DNA of 64,000 nucleotides from Vitellaria paradoxa (lineage: Eukaryota; Streptophyta; Magnoliopsida; Ericales; Sapotaceae): contig CM034242.1 in assembly GCA_019916065.1 (NCBI GenBank), positions 6,878,453 to 6,942,452 on the forward strand. Reading direction: 5' to 3'. Shown piece after piece: positions 13,501 to 23,240 of the stretch. The notes beneath the pieces are model-generated. The model made no database searches. It saw nothing but the letters and a program-made list of their open reading frames with translations, and had not been told where the DNA came from. How positions within the stretch are numbered: position 1 is the first letter of the stretch; the number at the start of each line of letters is the position of its first letter. The position numbers and the translations under genes are program-made.

Positions 13501-13938
13501 TTAGGCTGAATTGAAATCCCATAATGACTTTGTGGTTTCATTAGCAGCATTTTGTCAAATAAGTTTCCCCGGACAGTATTTTTCAAGTTTTTTATTTTTT
13601 TAACAGTAAGACAAAAAATTTTAATCAAATAGTTCTAGTTAGTCAGTGTTTTTTTTTTTTTTTTGGGTAATTTCTAGTTAGTCAGTGTTGATCAGTCCTA
13701 CGAAACAGTCATGGAATTTTGTTAGAATGTTGCCATCTAATCCTCCTGATACTGATTGTAATCTTGTTTAAACCTCCTGATATTGACTGTGTACTTCCAT
13801 AGGATTATGTTCGTTTGGAAACTAAATCAAACTAATTGGGTTCATTTGCTTTTCACTGTGCAGGAATTCGGGCTGATTGACAAGAAGGAGCTAGCTCCAC
13901 TTCAGGAGCTTATCGAATCCATTATTGTGCCTTACTAA
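6301..13938 (+). CDS. MOB1: MOB1 kinase activator (seven exons, 215 aa)
   Basis: MOB1 binds and activates NDR/LATS-type kinases. In plants it acts with the SIK1 kinase in growth control, cell division and cytokinesis. Exons: 6301-6323, 8972-9020, 10397-10505, 11255-11348, 11706-11839, 12022-12185, 13864-13938. All introns are GT-AG and the total is 648 nt, exactly the 215-aa length usual for plant MOB1. The Zn-binding residues are all present: C79 and C84 in FCTPENC, H161 and H166 in HIYHSH. The N-terminus [17 protein letters not shown] is the conserved plant form. A tiny first exon (23 nt) is followed by a 2.6-kb intron; the last intron is 1.7 kb. A SINE lies in intron 2 and a CT repeat begins 11 bp after the exon 3 donor. 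No disabling change is seen, so the gene looks functional. Confidence 0.95.
9308..9477 (-). mobile_element. tRNA-derived SINE (Au-like) in MOB1 intron 2
   Basis: Read on the minus strand, the element begins with 'ggtgagccttggtgcaatgg' (A-box region) and has the B-box-like 'ggttcgatac' about 50 bases on. Its 3' part has the 'ctgcgtacat' and 'gaggcaggagcc' style of Au SINEs. It is flanked by a 15-bp target-site duplication with one mismatch: TTATGCACGAACATG (9293-9307) and TTATGCATGAACATG (9478-9492). The near-perfect duplication makes the boundaries firm. Confidence 0.85.
10516..10545. repeat. (CT)15 microsatellite in MOB1 intron 3
   Basis: A pure CT run starting 11 bp after the exon 3 donor at 10506. 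It is intronic and likely length-polymorphic. Confidence 0.9.
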
Positions 13939-14720
13939 AACTGGTTGTGCACTCTTCAATGAGAATCAGCTACTTCGCAATAAGCTGTAATGATGAAGTG
14001 TTAATTAATTGGTGATTGGATACATATGGTTTGTGTGAGATGCTTCATATTATCAATGCTATGCAAGTGCTTTACAATTTAAGTATCTCCCTTTGATTTC
14101 ATACCAAACCCCCTCCCTGGGGGGGGGGGGGGGGCGAGTACTTCTGATTATCTTTGTTACCGAATGCTGTTTGCAAAATGGCACAGGATAGAGCAAAAGC
14201 CAAACGTGAATGAAGCTAGATTTCTTCCATCCTTTTATTTGAAAGAAAGAGGAACCGCATGTAAAATTTTGCTTATGCATTTGGAATGTCAAAAAAATTA
14301 ATATAAATTGATAAAAATTACAGTCTCGTAATTTATACAATGTCAGAGATGTTTTTTATGGAAATTTTTGGTAAAATGTTATACTCCAAACGGAATCATA
14401 TCACCGCTTTAGCTGTTGGGGTTGTAGGCAAAAGAAAGGAAGTTCAGTACAATTACAAACGGATGAAACCCATCTCCGGAAGAGATTGAGACAGTCAATA
14501 TATAGGTTGATATTGAATAGAAATTAGTAATATTATCGCGATATTTACATTAAACAAATAAAGTCAATACGATCACAGGGGGGATACGAACACCCCTGGC
14601 ATCGAAGGATGCATGGAGGAGATCATCTCTGAAACAGGGATGGGACTCATCCAAGGCAATGTATTTGTCAAAAGCAAAGATCGATACAGACAACAAACTA
14701 TTGATCCTAACTAAAAATCT
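13939..14720. other. MOB1 3' flank
   Basis: The 3' untranslated region of MOB1 should lie in the first few hundred bases. A 16-base G run is at 14119-14134. Open frames here are short and unsupported. Confidence 0.4.
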
Positions 14721-15460
14721 TAAGGTGCGTTTGGGTAGCATTTTAACTTTTTACCTTCTAACTACTTAGAATCTATTTGGTATGACTATTTTAGCCCCTA
14801 ATTTTCATTTTGCATTTTTTAAAATTAAAAAAAAAAACTCAAAATTTATTTCGTTAATTATGTTTTCAAAAATTATTTTAAAAAATAGAAAATAAGTTTA
14901 CATGAAAACTAGAAAACGAGTTTTGGGCCTTTTGGAAAACTTCGAAAACGCGGGATTTGACTTTCGGTTGTTGACAAAGCCAAGCAAGACATTTGCTTTT
15001 AAGTGCTGTCTAAAAAGTGTGACTAATAAGTGTAATACAAAACCAAATCCATTACTAGAGGTTCCCTTGTGTTCGCAATTCCTAGAAAATCTGTCTTTAT
15101 TATTATTTGTTATTGTTTTAGATTTAACTGATACAATTAAGGGTGCGTTTGACACACTAAAAATATTAAAAAATTTTAAAAATTTATGAAAATCTCTAAA
15201 ATTTATTCACTTTTTATCTCACTGTATAACTTACGAATTCATGAATTATCTCACTTTTTGTCATTCCAAACGCCTCCTAAATTTATTCAGAAAATATTAT
15301 CTCAAAATTCCAAATCAATGCGTTTTTCATTTTTCATTTTGAGAAATAGTTTTTTATAATATCAAACTAAATGAGTTTTCAATTTAAAAATTGAATCTCA
15401 AAATAGAAAATAAAAAACAAAAAAATAAAAATTAGAAATACAAACTAAATGTCACCTTAA
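14721..15460. mobile_element. MITE-like element with a nested second MITE
   Basis: The left end TTAAGGTGCGTTTGGG and the right end, which reads TTAAGGTGACATTTAG on the other strand, form short imperfect inverted ends in the style of plant hAT-like MITEs. The interior is AT-rich and non-coding. A smaller element (15141-15278) of a family repeated elsewhere in the window sits inside it. Exact duplications could not be fixed. Confidence 0.45.
15141..15278 (+). mobile_element. Small MITE, family copy A
   Basis: About 138 bp from GGGTGCGTTTG to CCAAACGCCTCC. The ends are roughly inverted (GGTGCGTTTG against GGAGGCGTTTGG). The interior shares 'aaaattttaaaaatt', 'ttattcactttttatctca' and 'ttttgtcattccaaacgc' with copies at 20643 and 39092. 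Three copies in one window show a moderately abundant family. Confidence 0.6.
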
Positions 15461-15818
15461 TTTTTTGACTTTTTTCTAAAATAAACAAATTTACACTCTT
15501 ACAATTTTAACTTCTTTTAAAACATGAAATGTCAAATTAATAAAAAGTTAAAAAGTTAATTTTTTTTTTCCCTTACTAAGCACGCGCGCAAACACCCGAA
15601 AAAAAAGAAAAAAAACTAATCTTCTAGTAGCTAGTAACTAGTTCTTTCCTCAACTCAACCTTGGTATGATCACAAAAAAAATAATGAAGATACAAAAGAG
15701 ACAATCGTCAATGACTGCTGAGTACTTTAAGATAACACTGCCTCCACTACCCACTTCAAGCTAGCATAGAAGTTGAAAAAGATTTTTAGCAGCAGCACAA
15801 GGTTAATTGAAAAGCCAA

Positions 15819-16022
15819 TCACAAACACTGCAGAAAACAGTTGACGATCCCCACCCCCTCAATGATACACTCCAGCGGAGGAGGGTCATCTCTGTTAGCA
15901 AGCAATGCTGCTGCATCAACAATATATGAATGGTAACCCTGAGCTGAGAGGTAGCCCATCGGCGTGCAAGGCAAACTCCTGAATTGTAAATCCAGACAAG
16001 TCATGTGCTTGAAACTCCACAA
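15819..16022 (-). other. Coding-like stretch, unrecognised
   Basis: A minus-strand open frame of 67 codons without an ATG at its start. It has a fairly complex amino-acid make-up (for example VDAAALLANRDDPPPLECII), unlike the random frames around it. I do not recognise the family. A second frame shortly downstream (about 15720-15830) encodes a hydrophobic stretch, as a terminal exon or frameshifted remnant might. It could be the last exon of a small gene whose other exons lie before 16130, or a decayed gene fragment between MOB1 and CDC20. No function is proposed. Confidence 0.25.
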
Positions 16023-16487
16023 GAGTTTCTCATCTTAGGGCCACTAATACAGGCTTCAGTGTATACTTATTCGGTTCGAGAGTCTTGTGGGTTAGTTCGC
16101 GAGACCGAGTTTGCTCTCTAAGGCTGGGTCCAATGTGAACATCATTTATTTAGGAATAGGGAGCTGTTAAAATTCCAGTATGCTCCAGGAGTGGAGAACC
16201 ATGTAGCAATTTCAGTCTTATCTATTACCAAAATAATATAAAATTTTGGGGACTTTCTTGTACAAATTCACCTCCGTAAAACAAAGAATACTACTGCTCT
16301 CTTTTGTGTCAGCCTTCCATGAGTACATTTTTATTCAATACTAGAAAGTAAAGACCCTATTCTACAATTTGGTTAAAGCTAAATTCTTGAATTTCCTTGT
16401 TCAAACTACCTGTGTATAAACAATTCTAGAACCCCCCCCCCCCCCCCAAAAAAAAGGCTTCAAACCATCCGTGTATATATATACATA

Positions 16488-19400
16488 TCACCGGATGCGG
16501 GCAAAGTCAGCAAATGGCTCTGGCTTCAACTTGGGTGCAGGCTTAGCCAATTCAGGAGCCCCAAACACATTCCATAGTCTTAATGTCTCATCCGCTGCTG
16601 CAGATGCAACCGTGTACCCATCTGGGCTCTGCAATACAAGCAAGTGGAGAGGGGAAAATCAAACAAAATTAAGAAGAAAAGAACGGTTATTAAAAGAGCA
16701 AATATGCACAATATGTCTTCATTTCAAGGGCCTCAAATAGAGTTTTTCTGATACCTGAGCCATATGGAGAACTCTTGATGTATGACCATAGAGCTCTGTA
16801 ATCTTCAACATAGAAGGGTACTTCCAAAGGGTAAGTTGGTTATCATTAAAGCCATGGGAGCTCAAAAGCTCACGTTCATGTCTGCTCCAGAGCAAGGAAC
16901 AGACCTGCGAACCAGTGTTGATTGAGTTCAGTCTTGCACCGGTGTGGGTGTTCCAAAACTTTATGCAGTGATCTCCTACACCACCACCAGAGGCAAGCAG
17001 ATTACTCTGGAAAGGACACCAAGAGAGAGCTTTCACAGCTGCTGTGTGATCTGCAAGGCAGTGGAGCCACTGGTTGGCAGAATTATTAGAGGCCACTGAG
17101 ATGCTCCATATATATACGAGATTGTCATTCCCTCCACTTGCTAATTGCTGGCCCGTTGCTGACCATTTCAATCCGCAAACCTCTTCATTGTGTCCCCTGT
17201 ATGTTCCAACAATGTGGGTTCTAATTCTTACATCATTGTTTACAACCATACTGTCCATTCCCCCTGTTGTCAATATGTGATTGTTCCAGTCAAGTGAACC
17301 AACCCTCAACCTGTGCCCATCTCTCAGCATTCTCAACTGTTCAAAAAGAAAATCATATTTGATAAAATCAGCTACAAAAGATAATCAAATTCATAATATC
17401 ATCACATGCAAAGGTACAATTGGAAACTAAAAAGAGTTGGATGGAGAAATAGCAGCTACTATCAAGTTGTTGTCTGAAAGGCTGAAACAAAGAATATAAA
17501 ATCCATACTATAGTAGGAATACTGTTTTCTGAAGTATAAGCTAATTAAACATGCCATACAGCCCATACTGTGTAAAAAATATAGTACATCAATATATTAC
17601 AAACTGATACCTTGCAACTAATGCTATTGATGACCAGTTTTTCTCCCTAAATGTATAACAGATGCAATTTAATTTCATCTGAAGACTTACTCCCCCACCC
17701 CCCAAAAAAAGAGCAAACAAACAGAAAATACATTTAGGAAGACCAAAAAGATCCAAGTCATTTTTTAACGCTGAAATTTGATGAAAACAGACTAACAGCA
17801 ATCATGTGTTATTGGCAGACCACTCGCCAACATAATTATCACCGCCTTTCAATGGAACAAAATTTATAGAATGCACACCACCTTTCTATGACATCTCCCC
17901 TTACAATCACAATAGCCAAGTCAAAAATCAAATGCATCAAATATATTCAAAAATAGAGGAAAAATAACTAAGGTTAAGGGCCCGATTGGATGGTGCTAAA
18001 ATTTCAGGGAAATAAGTTTTAGGGGGGATATTAGATAAGAGGGGGTATTATTTTTACAGGGTTGGCCTACATTGATGTGATGTTTATGGAAGGAGATAAC
18101 TTTTGACTTGGTTTGGATGTTTTATAAATAAAAGGGGGTAAATGATAGAAAAAGCAGTCAAATGACTCTTTCACCCTTGTGGTGTCTCAAACTTGGTTAC
18201 CCATTAAATTAAATATTAAATTACAAAACCCACTCTATTTAATTATTTTTAGACAATTTGAAGTTATATTATTTATTTCATTGAAATTTTAATTTTTTAT
18301 AAATTTATTTAAAGAACTTTTTTTTAAATATGTACTTTTGAATGGTTAGTTATTATCTATTTTTTTTTAATTATATTTATTTTGACTTGTTGGCCTATCT
18401 ATTTTTTTTATTAGCATTATATTTTTTTTGACCAAGTTAACAACACTATTAACGAGGGTTAAAAAGGTCAAAAATTGGGGCCTTAAAGCCGGATAACTTT
18501 TGGCTAGCCCCAAGGGTGCCCAAAAATTATCCAGAGAGGGGGGGGGGGGAATGAGAGGGGGGGAACCGAAGAGGGGTGAAAAATGAGAGGGATGGGGTTG
18601 CCAAACCATGGCAAAAGTGTGGGACCCACGCTTTTGACCAGGTATAATTTTTTTTGGGGGGGGGGGTTTCCTGCATCCAATCGGGGCCTAAGGGAAAATC
18701 ACATACCATACGACCGGCCAAAGAGTCCCACAGCTGGACATGGGAATTATTCAAGCCAACAGCAAGATGCCTTCCATCTGGTGCCCACCTTATACTTGTC
18801 ACAGGCCCAATGTCCTCATCAAAGGCAACAAGTTCAGTAATAGACCCACTGGTTGCATCCCACAGATACACCAAATTGCCAAGGGCAATGGCAAGAATGT
18901 TGCTGCTGCCCCAATCCAGCAAATTTAAATAAAAGTCATCCATGAGTTCAGGAGCATCAAGAGTTCTTTCAGAAGACTGTCAGACCAAACATACAGACTG
19001 GTTAAAAAAATGCGCACAATTGAATTCATAAACAAAAAGCTTAGCAACAATAAGGGGGGGGGGGAGGGAAGTCGTAAAGAAAGAAAGAAAGAAAACCCAC
19101 TTGTGGAATGCATCTCATACGCTTTGTAGGTTTGGATTGGTGGACAGATGAAGTGGACTGTTGAATGCTTTCTGCCGAAGGTGACGGCTTGTTCTTAAAA
19201 GCAAGGATCCTTGTTCTGTTCATGTTGAAAATCTCTGCAAGTTGCTTCCTGTAAGCTTCTTTGGAAGGAGAGCAAGGTACAGGGTTTTCCTTTCCTAACT
19301 TCCCACCAGTAAGCATGAAATGTGCGAAATCAAAATCCATTGCCGACCTGTTTGGGATAAACCTGTCCAGCTACCATTCAAGAAAAGAAGAAAATTCAGA

Positions 19401-20264
19401 GTGAATTCTCAGTAAAACTTGAAAGACAAGCACTAGTTCAATGGAAAATGTGAAGTTTATGAACCCAATTACATCAAAGCTCAAGCATAGATATCAAACT
19501 CCCAGGAGAAAAAAAAATGAGCTTGTATGATTAAGTTGGATATTTTTTTATTATGAGGAGACAAAAAGCTAAAAATTTAACTTATTGGAGCTTCATAGCT
19601 CACTCTACTCGTTTGGAGACTAAAACATGAAACATAGAATTTGTTCTCTCTCTCCATGGCCCCCTCCCACAAAAAAAAAAAAAAAAAGAAAAGAAAAAAG
19701 GTCGAAATTATAAGAAGTCAGTGAAAACAAAATGAGTGTTCTCAGATAACCAGTTAATATCACCATAAAAAGAAACTTTTGGTATCCATAACAGAATGTT
19801 GTTGATTCCAAATGCTTCTATTCCATTGGTCGTTAGAAACAACACAAACCCTAGTTTACAGGAAAATTCAACCTAAGCTAGAAGCAGAATATTTCAGAAA
19901 AATCAAACGCCAAAGAGAACAGACGTTCGGGCAAAGAAAACACAAATACAGGACCACCAACAATAATCAAAGAATCAAATTAACAAAATTTAAGACAATC
20001 ACATAACCTAAACCAAAATACCAAACGAAGAATATGAAAAAGTTCAAATTTTCGCTTCACAAAAAGGGAACTGAGAATTCTGAATCCGAGACATTCACGA
20101 GGGCATAAACCACGGTCCACAAAACCCAGACAAAGAATTAAAGAAAACAGGACAAAACTATTATAGACATGGAGATATAGATAGATACATACATTCTCAG
20201 AATGATAAGATCTTTTCCTCTGAAGAGTCCGACGAGAGCGATGAAATCGCATTCCCGCATCCAT
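16488..20264 (-). CDS. CDC20: CDC20, WD40 activator of the anaphase-promoting complex (five exons, 444 aa)
   Basis: CDC20 recruits mitotic substrates such as cyclins and securin to the APC/C ubiquitin ligase and is held by the spindle checkpoint. Exons in coding order: 20264-20193, 19370-19101, 18976-18707, 17336-16755, 16628-16488; all introns are phase 0 and GT-AG. Visible motifs: the C-box core DRFIP (residues 26-30), a KEN box (51-53), a MAD2-interacting-like motif RILAFKNKP (78-86), a seven-bladed WD40 propeller (about 125-430), and the C-terminal IR dipeptide (443-444) that docks on APC/C. The [13 protein letters not shown] context and short N-terminus are of the CDC20 rather than the CCS52/FZR type. 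The N-terminus [12 protein letters not shown] is shorter than in some relatives. A 0.7-kb MITE sits in intron 3, 15 bp past the donor. The frame is intact throughout and the gene looks functional. Confidence 0.95.
17978..18688 (+). mobile_element. PIF/Harbinger-like MITE, copy 1, in CDC20 intron 3
   Basis: About 711 bp flanked by TAA on both sides (17975-17977 and 18689-18691). Terminal inverted repeats are GGGCCCGATTGGAT and, on the other strand, GGCCCCGATTGGAT (13 of 14 match). The 3-bp TWA duplication and the lack of coding potential fit a Tourist-type MITE. Its interior matches the copy at 21863-22518 in reverse orientation over most of its length. It holds G12 and G11 tracts near the right end. 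Confidence 0.8.
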
Positions 20265-20494
20265 AACCAGTTTTAGAAACACCTACAGCAAACAAACTAG
20301 TTTTAGAGATAAAACACCACAAGAATTAACCAAGAATTGTGCAATTTAGAAAGAGAGCGCTGAGCGGGTGTTGCAGAAATTTACAGAGATAAAGGAAGCG
20401 CTTTTCAGAAATTGAGAGAGAGAGAAGAGAGAGAGCATTGAGCCGCTAAGAAGGGGGTTTCAGAAATTTAGTGTGAGGAAGAGACCGCTAAAAG

Positions 20495-20500
20495 ACCGTT
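20495..20500 (-). promoter_or_regulatory. MSA-type core (AACGGT) upstream of CDC20
   Basis: The minus strand reads CTTAACGGTCTTTT about 230 bp before the CDC20 start. AACGG is the core of the mitosis-specific activator element bound by MYB3R factors, and plant CDC20 genes are known G2/M genes. A similar TAGCGGTC lies next to it. A five-base core is short, so this is suggestive only. Confidence 0.45.
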
Positions 20501-20589
20501 AAGGAGGGAGAGAGTTATTCGCAATTTAAAATTTTAAAGGGTTAAATTACGTAAAAAGACCTTTTACTTTAATATCACTTAACTATTTT

Positions 20590-21095
20590 AGGGTGCGTTT
20601 GGAAGTAAAAAAAATAAAAATTTTTAATAATTTTTGTATTTTTAGGATGTGTTTGGTTTGTTAAAAAATACTGAAAAATTTTAAAAATTTCTAAAAGTTA
20701 TTCACATTTTATCTTAATGCACGAATTACGAGTTTACAAATTATCTCATTTTATCTCAATTTATCTCACTTTTTGTCACTCTAAACGCATCTTTAGTATT
20801 TGGTAACACTAAAAGTTGTTAAAAATTTTTAAAATTTCTCTAACTCTTTTACTAAACAACTAAAAATCCTTAAAATTTTCTGAAAATTTCTCCAATTTTT
20901 TATCGAATAACTAAAAGTTACTAAAAATTTCTGAAATTTTCTCCAACTTTTTATCAAACAACCAAAGACCCCAAAATTGCTAAAATTTCTTAAAATTCTT
21001 TATTTGTTTGCCAAATACATAAAAAGTTGTACTTAAATTTTATCAAAAAAAATTATCAAAAGTTTCTAAAAATTTCGCTTCCAACGTAAATCAAA
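20590..21095. mobile_element. MITE-like element hosting copy B of the small MITE
   Basis: Ends resemble each other in inverted form (GCGTTTGGAAG at the left; CTTCCAACG at about 21080). The interior is a string of 'aaaattttt' and 'aaaagttactaaa' motifs, non-coding. The small MITE at 20643-20794 is inserted near its left end. Confidence 0.35.
20643..20794 (+). mobile_element. Small MITE, family copy B
   Basis: About 150 bp from TAGGATGTGTTTGG to TAAACGCATCTTTA. It shares the interior of copies A (15141) and C (39092), including 'gcacgaattacgag' and 'ctcactttttgtcact'. It lies in the CDC20 upstream region. Confidence 0.6.
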
Positions 21096-21862
21096 AAATG
21101 TTATAGTTAAATCATTTAGGATGAGTTTGGCATGAAGATATAAAAGTATATCTTAACTCTCTTTAATTAATTTTAGAATGAGAATGTATGCATTAATTTA
21201 AGGTATTATTTACCCTCAAAATGAAAATAAATATTATCCCAAAAAAGGGTAAAGTATATAAGAATAACGAGTAAATATTAATAATTTTCTTACACCTCTA
21301 TTACACTTTATCATTTTGTTACTATCACTATTATTTTCTCAATAAAAACCTATGTGACAAAAAAAGATGAATCGTTAAAAACCTTTAGTATGTAAATTGA
21401 CAAGCTTTAGAAAACTCCAATCACACATTAACTTGGACTTTTATATATGCATTTCAAAAAAAAAAAAAAAAAAAATTGTATTTTTGTATATAAAAATTAG
21501 TAGTTATTTTTTAATGTTCTACTTATATCTCAAATAAATTTTTATTTTCATATCAAACACAAAATATTTATACAAGTTAAAAATAAATTTAATAATGCTA
21601 ACTCCTCCCAAAAGGAAGAACAGGGGATCTCGATCCGAATATATCACTAAATATGATACTTTCATTTGCATTCCCATTGGTGTATATATATATATATATA
21701 TACACCATCTACTATGTGATAGGGTTATATGTTAATGTGTGCATTCTGCTTAATAACTACTTTTAGGAGGGGTTTTTCTAAAATATATAACAAATGGTTT
21801 AAGATTTACATCAATATAGCATGGCGCGTGTATTATCTTAAGGTTTCTCTCTTTAACTCTTA

Positions 21863-22518
21863 GGGTCTGATTGGATGGAGGAAAAGCCTCAATCCAAAAA
21901 TTATATCCGTGGGTCTCACCTTTTACCATTGTTTAGTTGGCAAATATTTGCCCCCTCTTCCTCCCCTTAGCTTCCCCCCTCTCCATTTCCCCCTCCCTTG
22001 GGGGATAATTTTTGGGCGCTCTCAACCCTAACTAAAAGTTATCCCCTTTAAACCCTTTATTTTTTACGTTTTTAACTCTCGTTAATAGTATTGTTAACTT
22101 GATCAAAATAAATATAATTAAAAAATTTTGGATAATAACCAATCATTCAAAAGTACATATTTAAAAAAAGTTCTTTAAATAAATTTATAAAAAATTAAAT
22201 TTTTAATGAAATAAATAATATAACTTCAAATTGTCCAAAAATAATTAAATAAAGTCAGTTTTACAATTTAATATTTAATTTAATGGGTAACCTAGTTTGA
22301 GACACCACAAGGGCAAAAGAGTCATTTGACTACTTTTTTATCATTCACCCCTTTTATTTATAAAACATCTAAACCAAGTCAAAAGTTATTCCCCTCCATA
22401 AACATCACATCAATATGAGCCAACTTTCTAAAAATAATACCCCTTTTATCTTATACCCCCTTTAAAACTTATTCTAAAATTTATTTCCTTAAAATTTTAA
22501 CACTATCCAATCAGGCCC
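21863..22518 (-). mobile_element. PIF/Harbinger-like MITE, copy 2, upstream of CDC20
   Basis: About 656 bp flanked by TTA (21860-21862 and 22519-22521). Terminal inverted repeats are GGGTCTGATTGGAT and, on the other strand, GGGCCTGATTGGAT (13 of 14 match). It is the reverse-oriented relative of copy 1; for example 'gggtaac' and 'gagacaccacaagggc' here match the complement of 18166-18205. It lies between CDC20 and the first TMEM45-like gene. Confidence 0.8.
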
Positions 22519-22521
22519 TTA

Positions 22522-23240
22522 GGAGTGAATTCAAGTGTGGTGAAATGTACCATCCCCGCTCCCTCACCTCTTGCTTTTAAGAGTAAATTCAAGCGTAATG
22601 GAATATTATAATTCACATGGACAAATGCGAGAGTGGCATAAGACCGTTAATTGCCTTACGCAACGGTACATTTGCCTAAAGGTCCCAAATCCAATGAAAG
22701 CCTCAGATGATATATATTGATTATATAAAAATATTAAAAATTAATTTCTATTTATTGTATTTTTTATCCCAAAAGGTCACATATAATTTATGTGAAAAAA
22801 TTTAAACATTCTCAAAAAATAATTTTGCTTCTCGAAAGTAAGAAAAATAGCATCTAACTAATAATTTTTTATCATATTATTTTTATCTATGTAGCATATA
22901 TTATTTTTTTTCTTATTTCAAAATTTTATATGAAAGGCTTTTTATTTCTTATTACAAAATTTTATATGAAATTTCTTCATTAACATCTCGTTTTAGGACC
23001 CATGTTTGGATGTCATCTTAAGACTACAATCCATTAGGGAAAGAAAAATTACAAAAGGCTCTAAATGAATGAAATGTACATCAAAGAAACATGACTTAAT
23101 TTTAATTTATTGCTTGGTTTATCAAACAAACTCTAATTTTTATTAACTTTTTTCAACTTATTTCAATCAAATTTCGCCACCGTGCCAGTTTTACACCAAC
23201 TTTTTGTAAAAGTTGGCCATCCAAACACCACCTAATCTAG
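22522..23240. other. AT-rich intergenic DNA
   Basis: No gene or clear mobile element is seen. It includes the likely 3' flank of the minus-strand gene that ends at 23241. Confidence 0.4.

Noticed and set aside
18367..18660. Frame continuing past CDC20 exon 3
   Set aside because: It reads into intron 3 and the MITE; the conserved WD40 sequence resumes at 17336.
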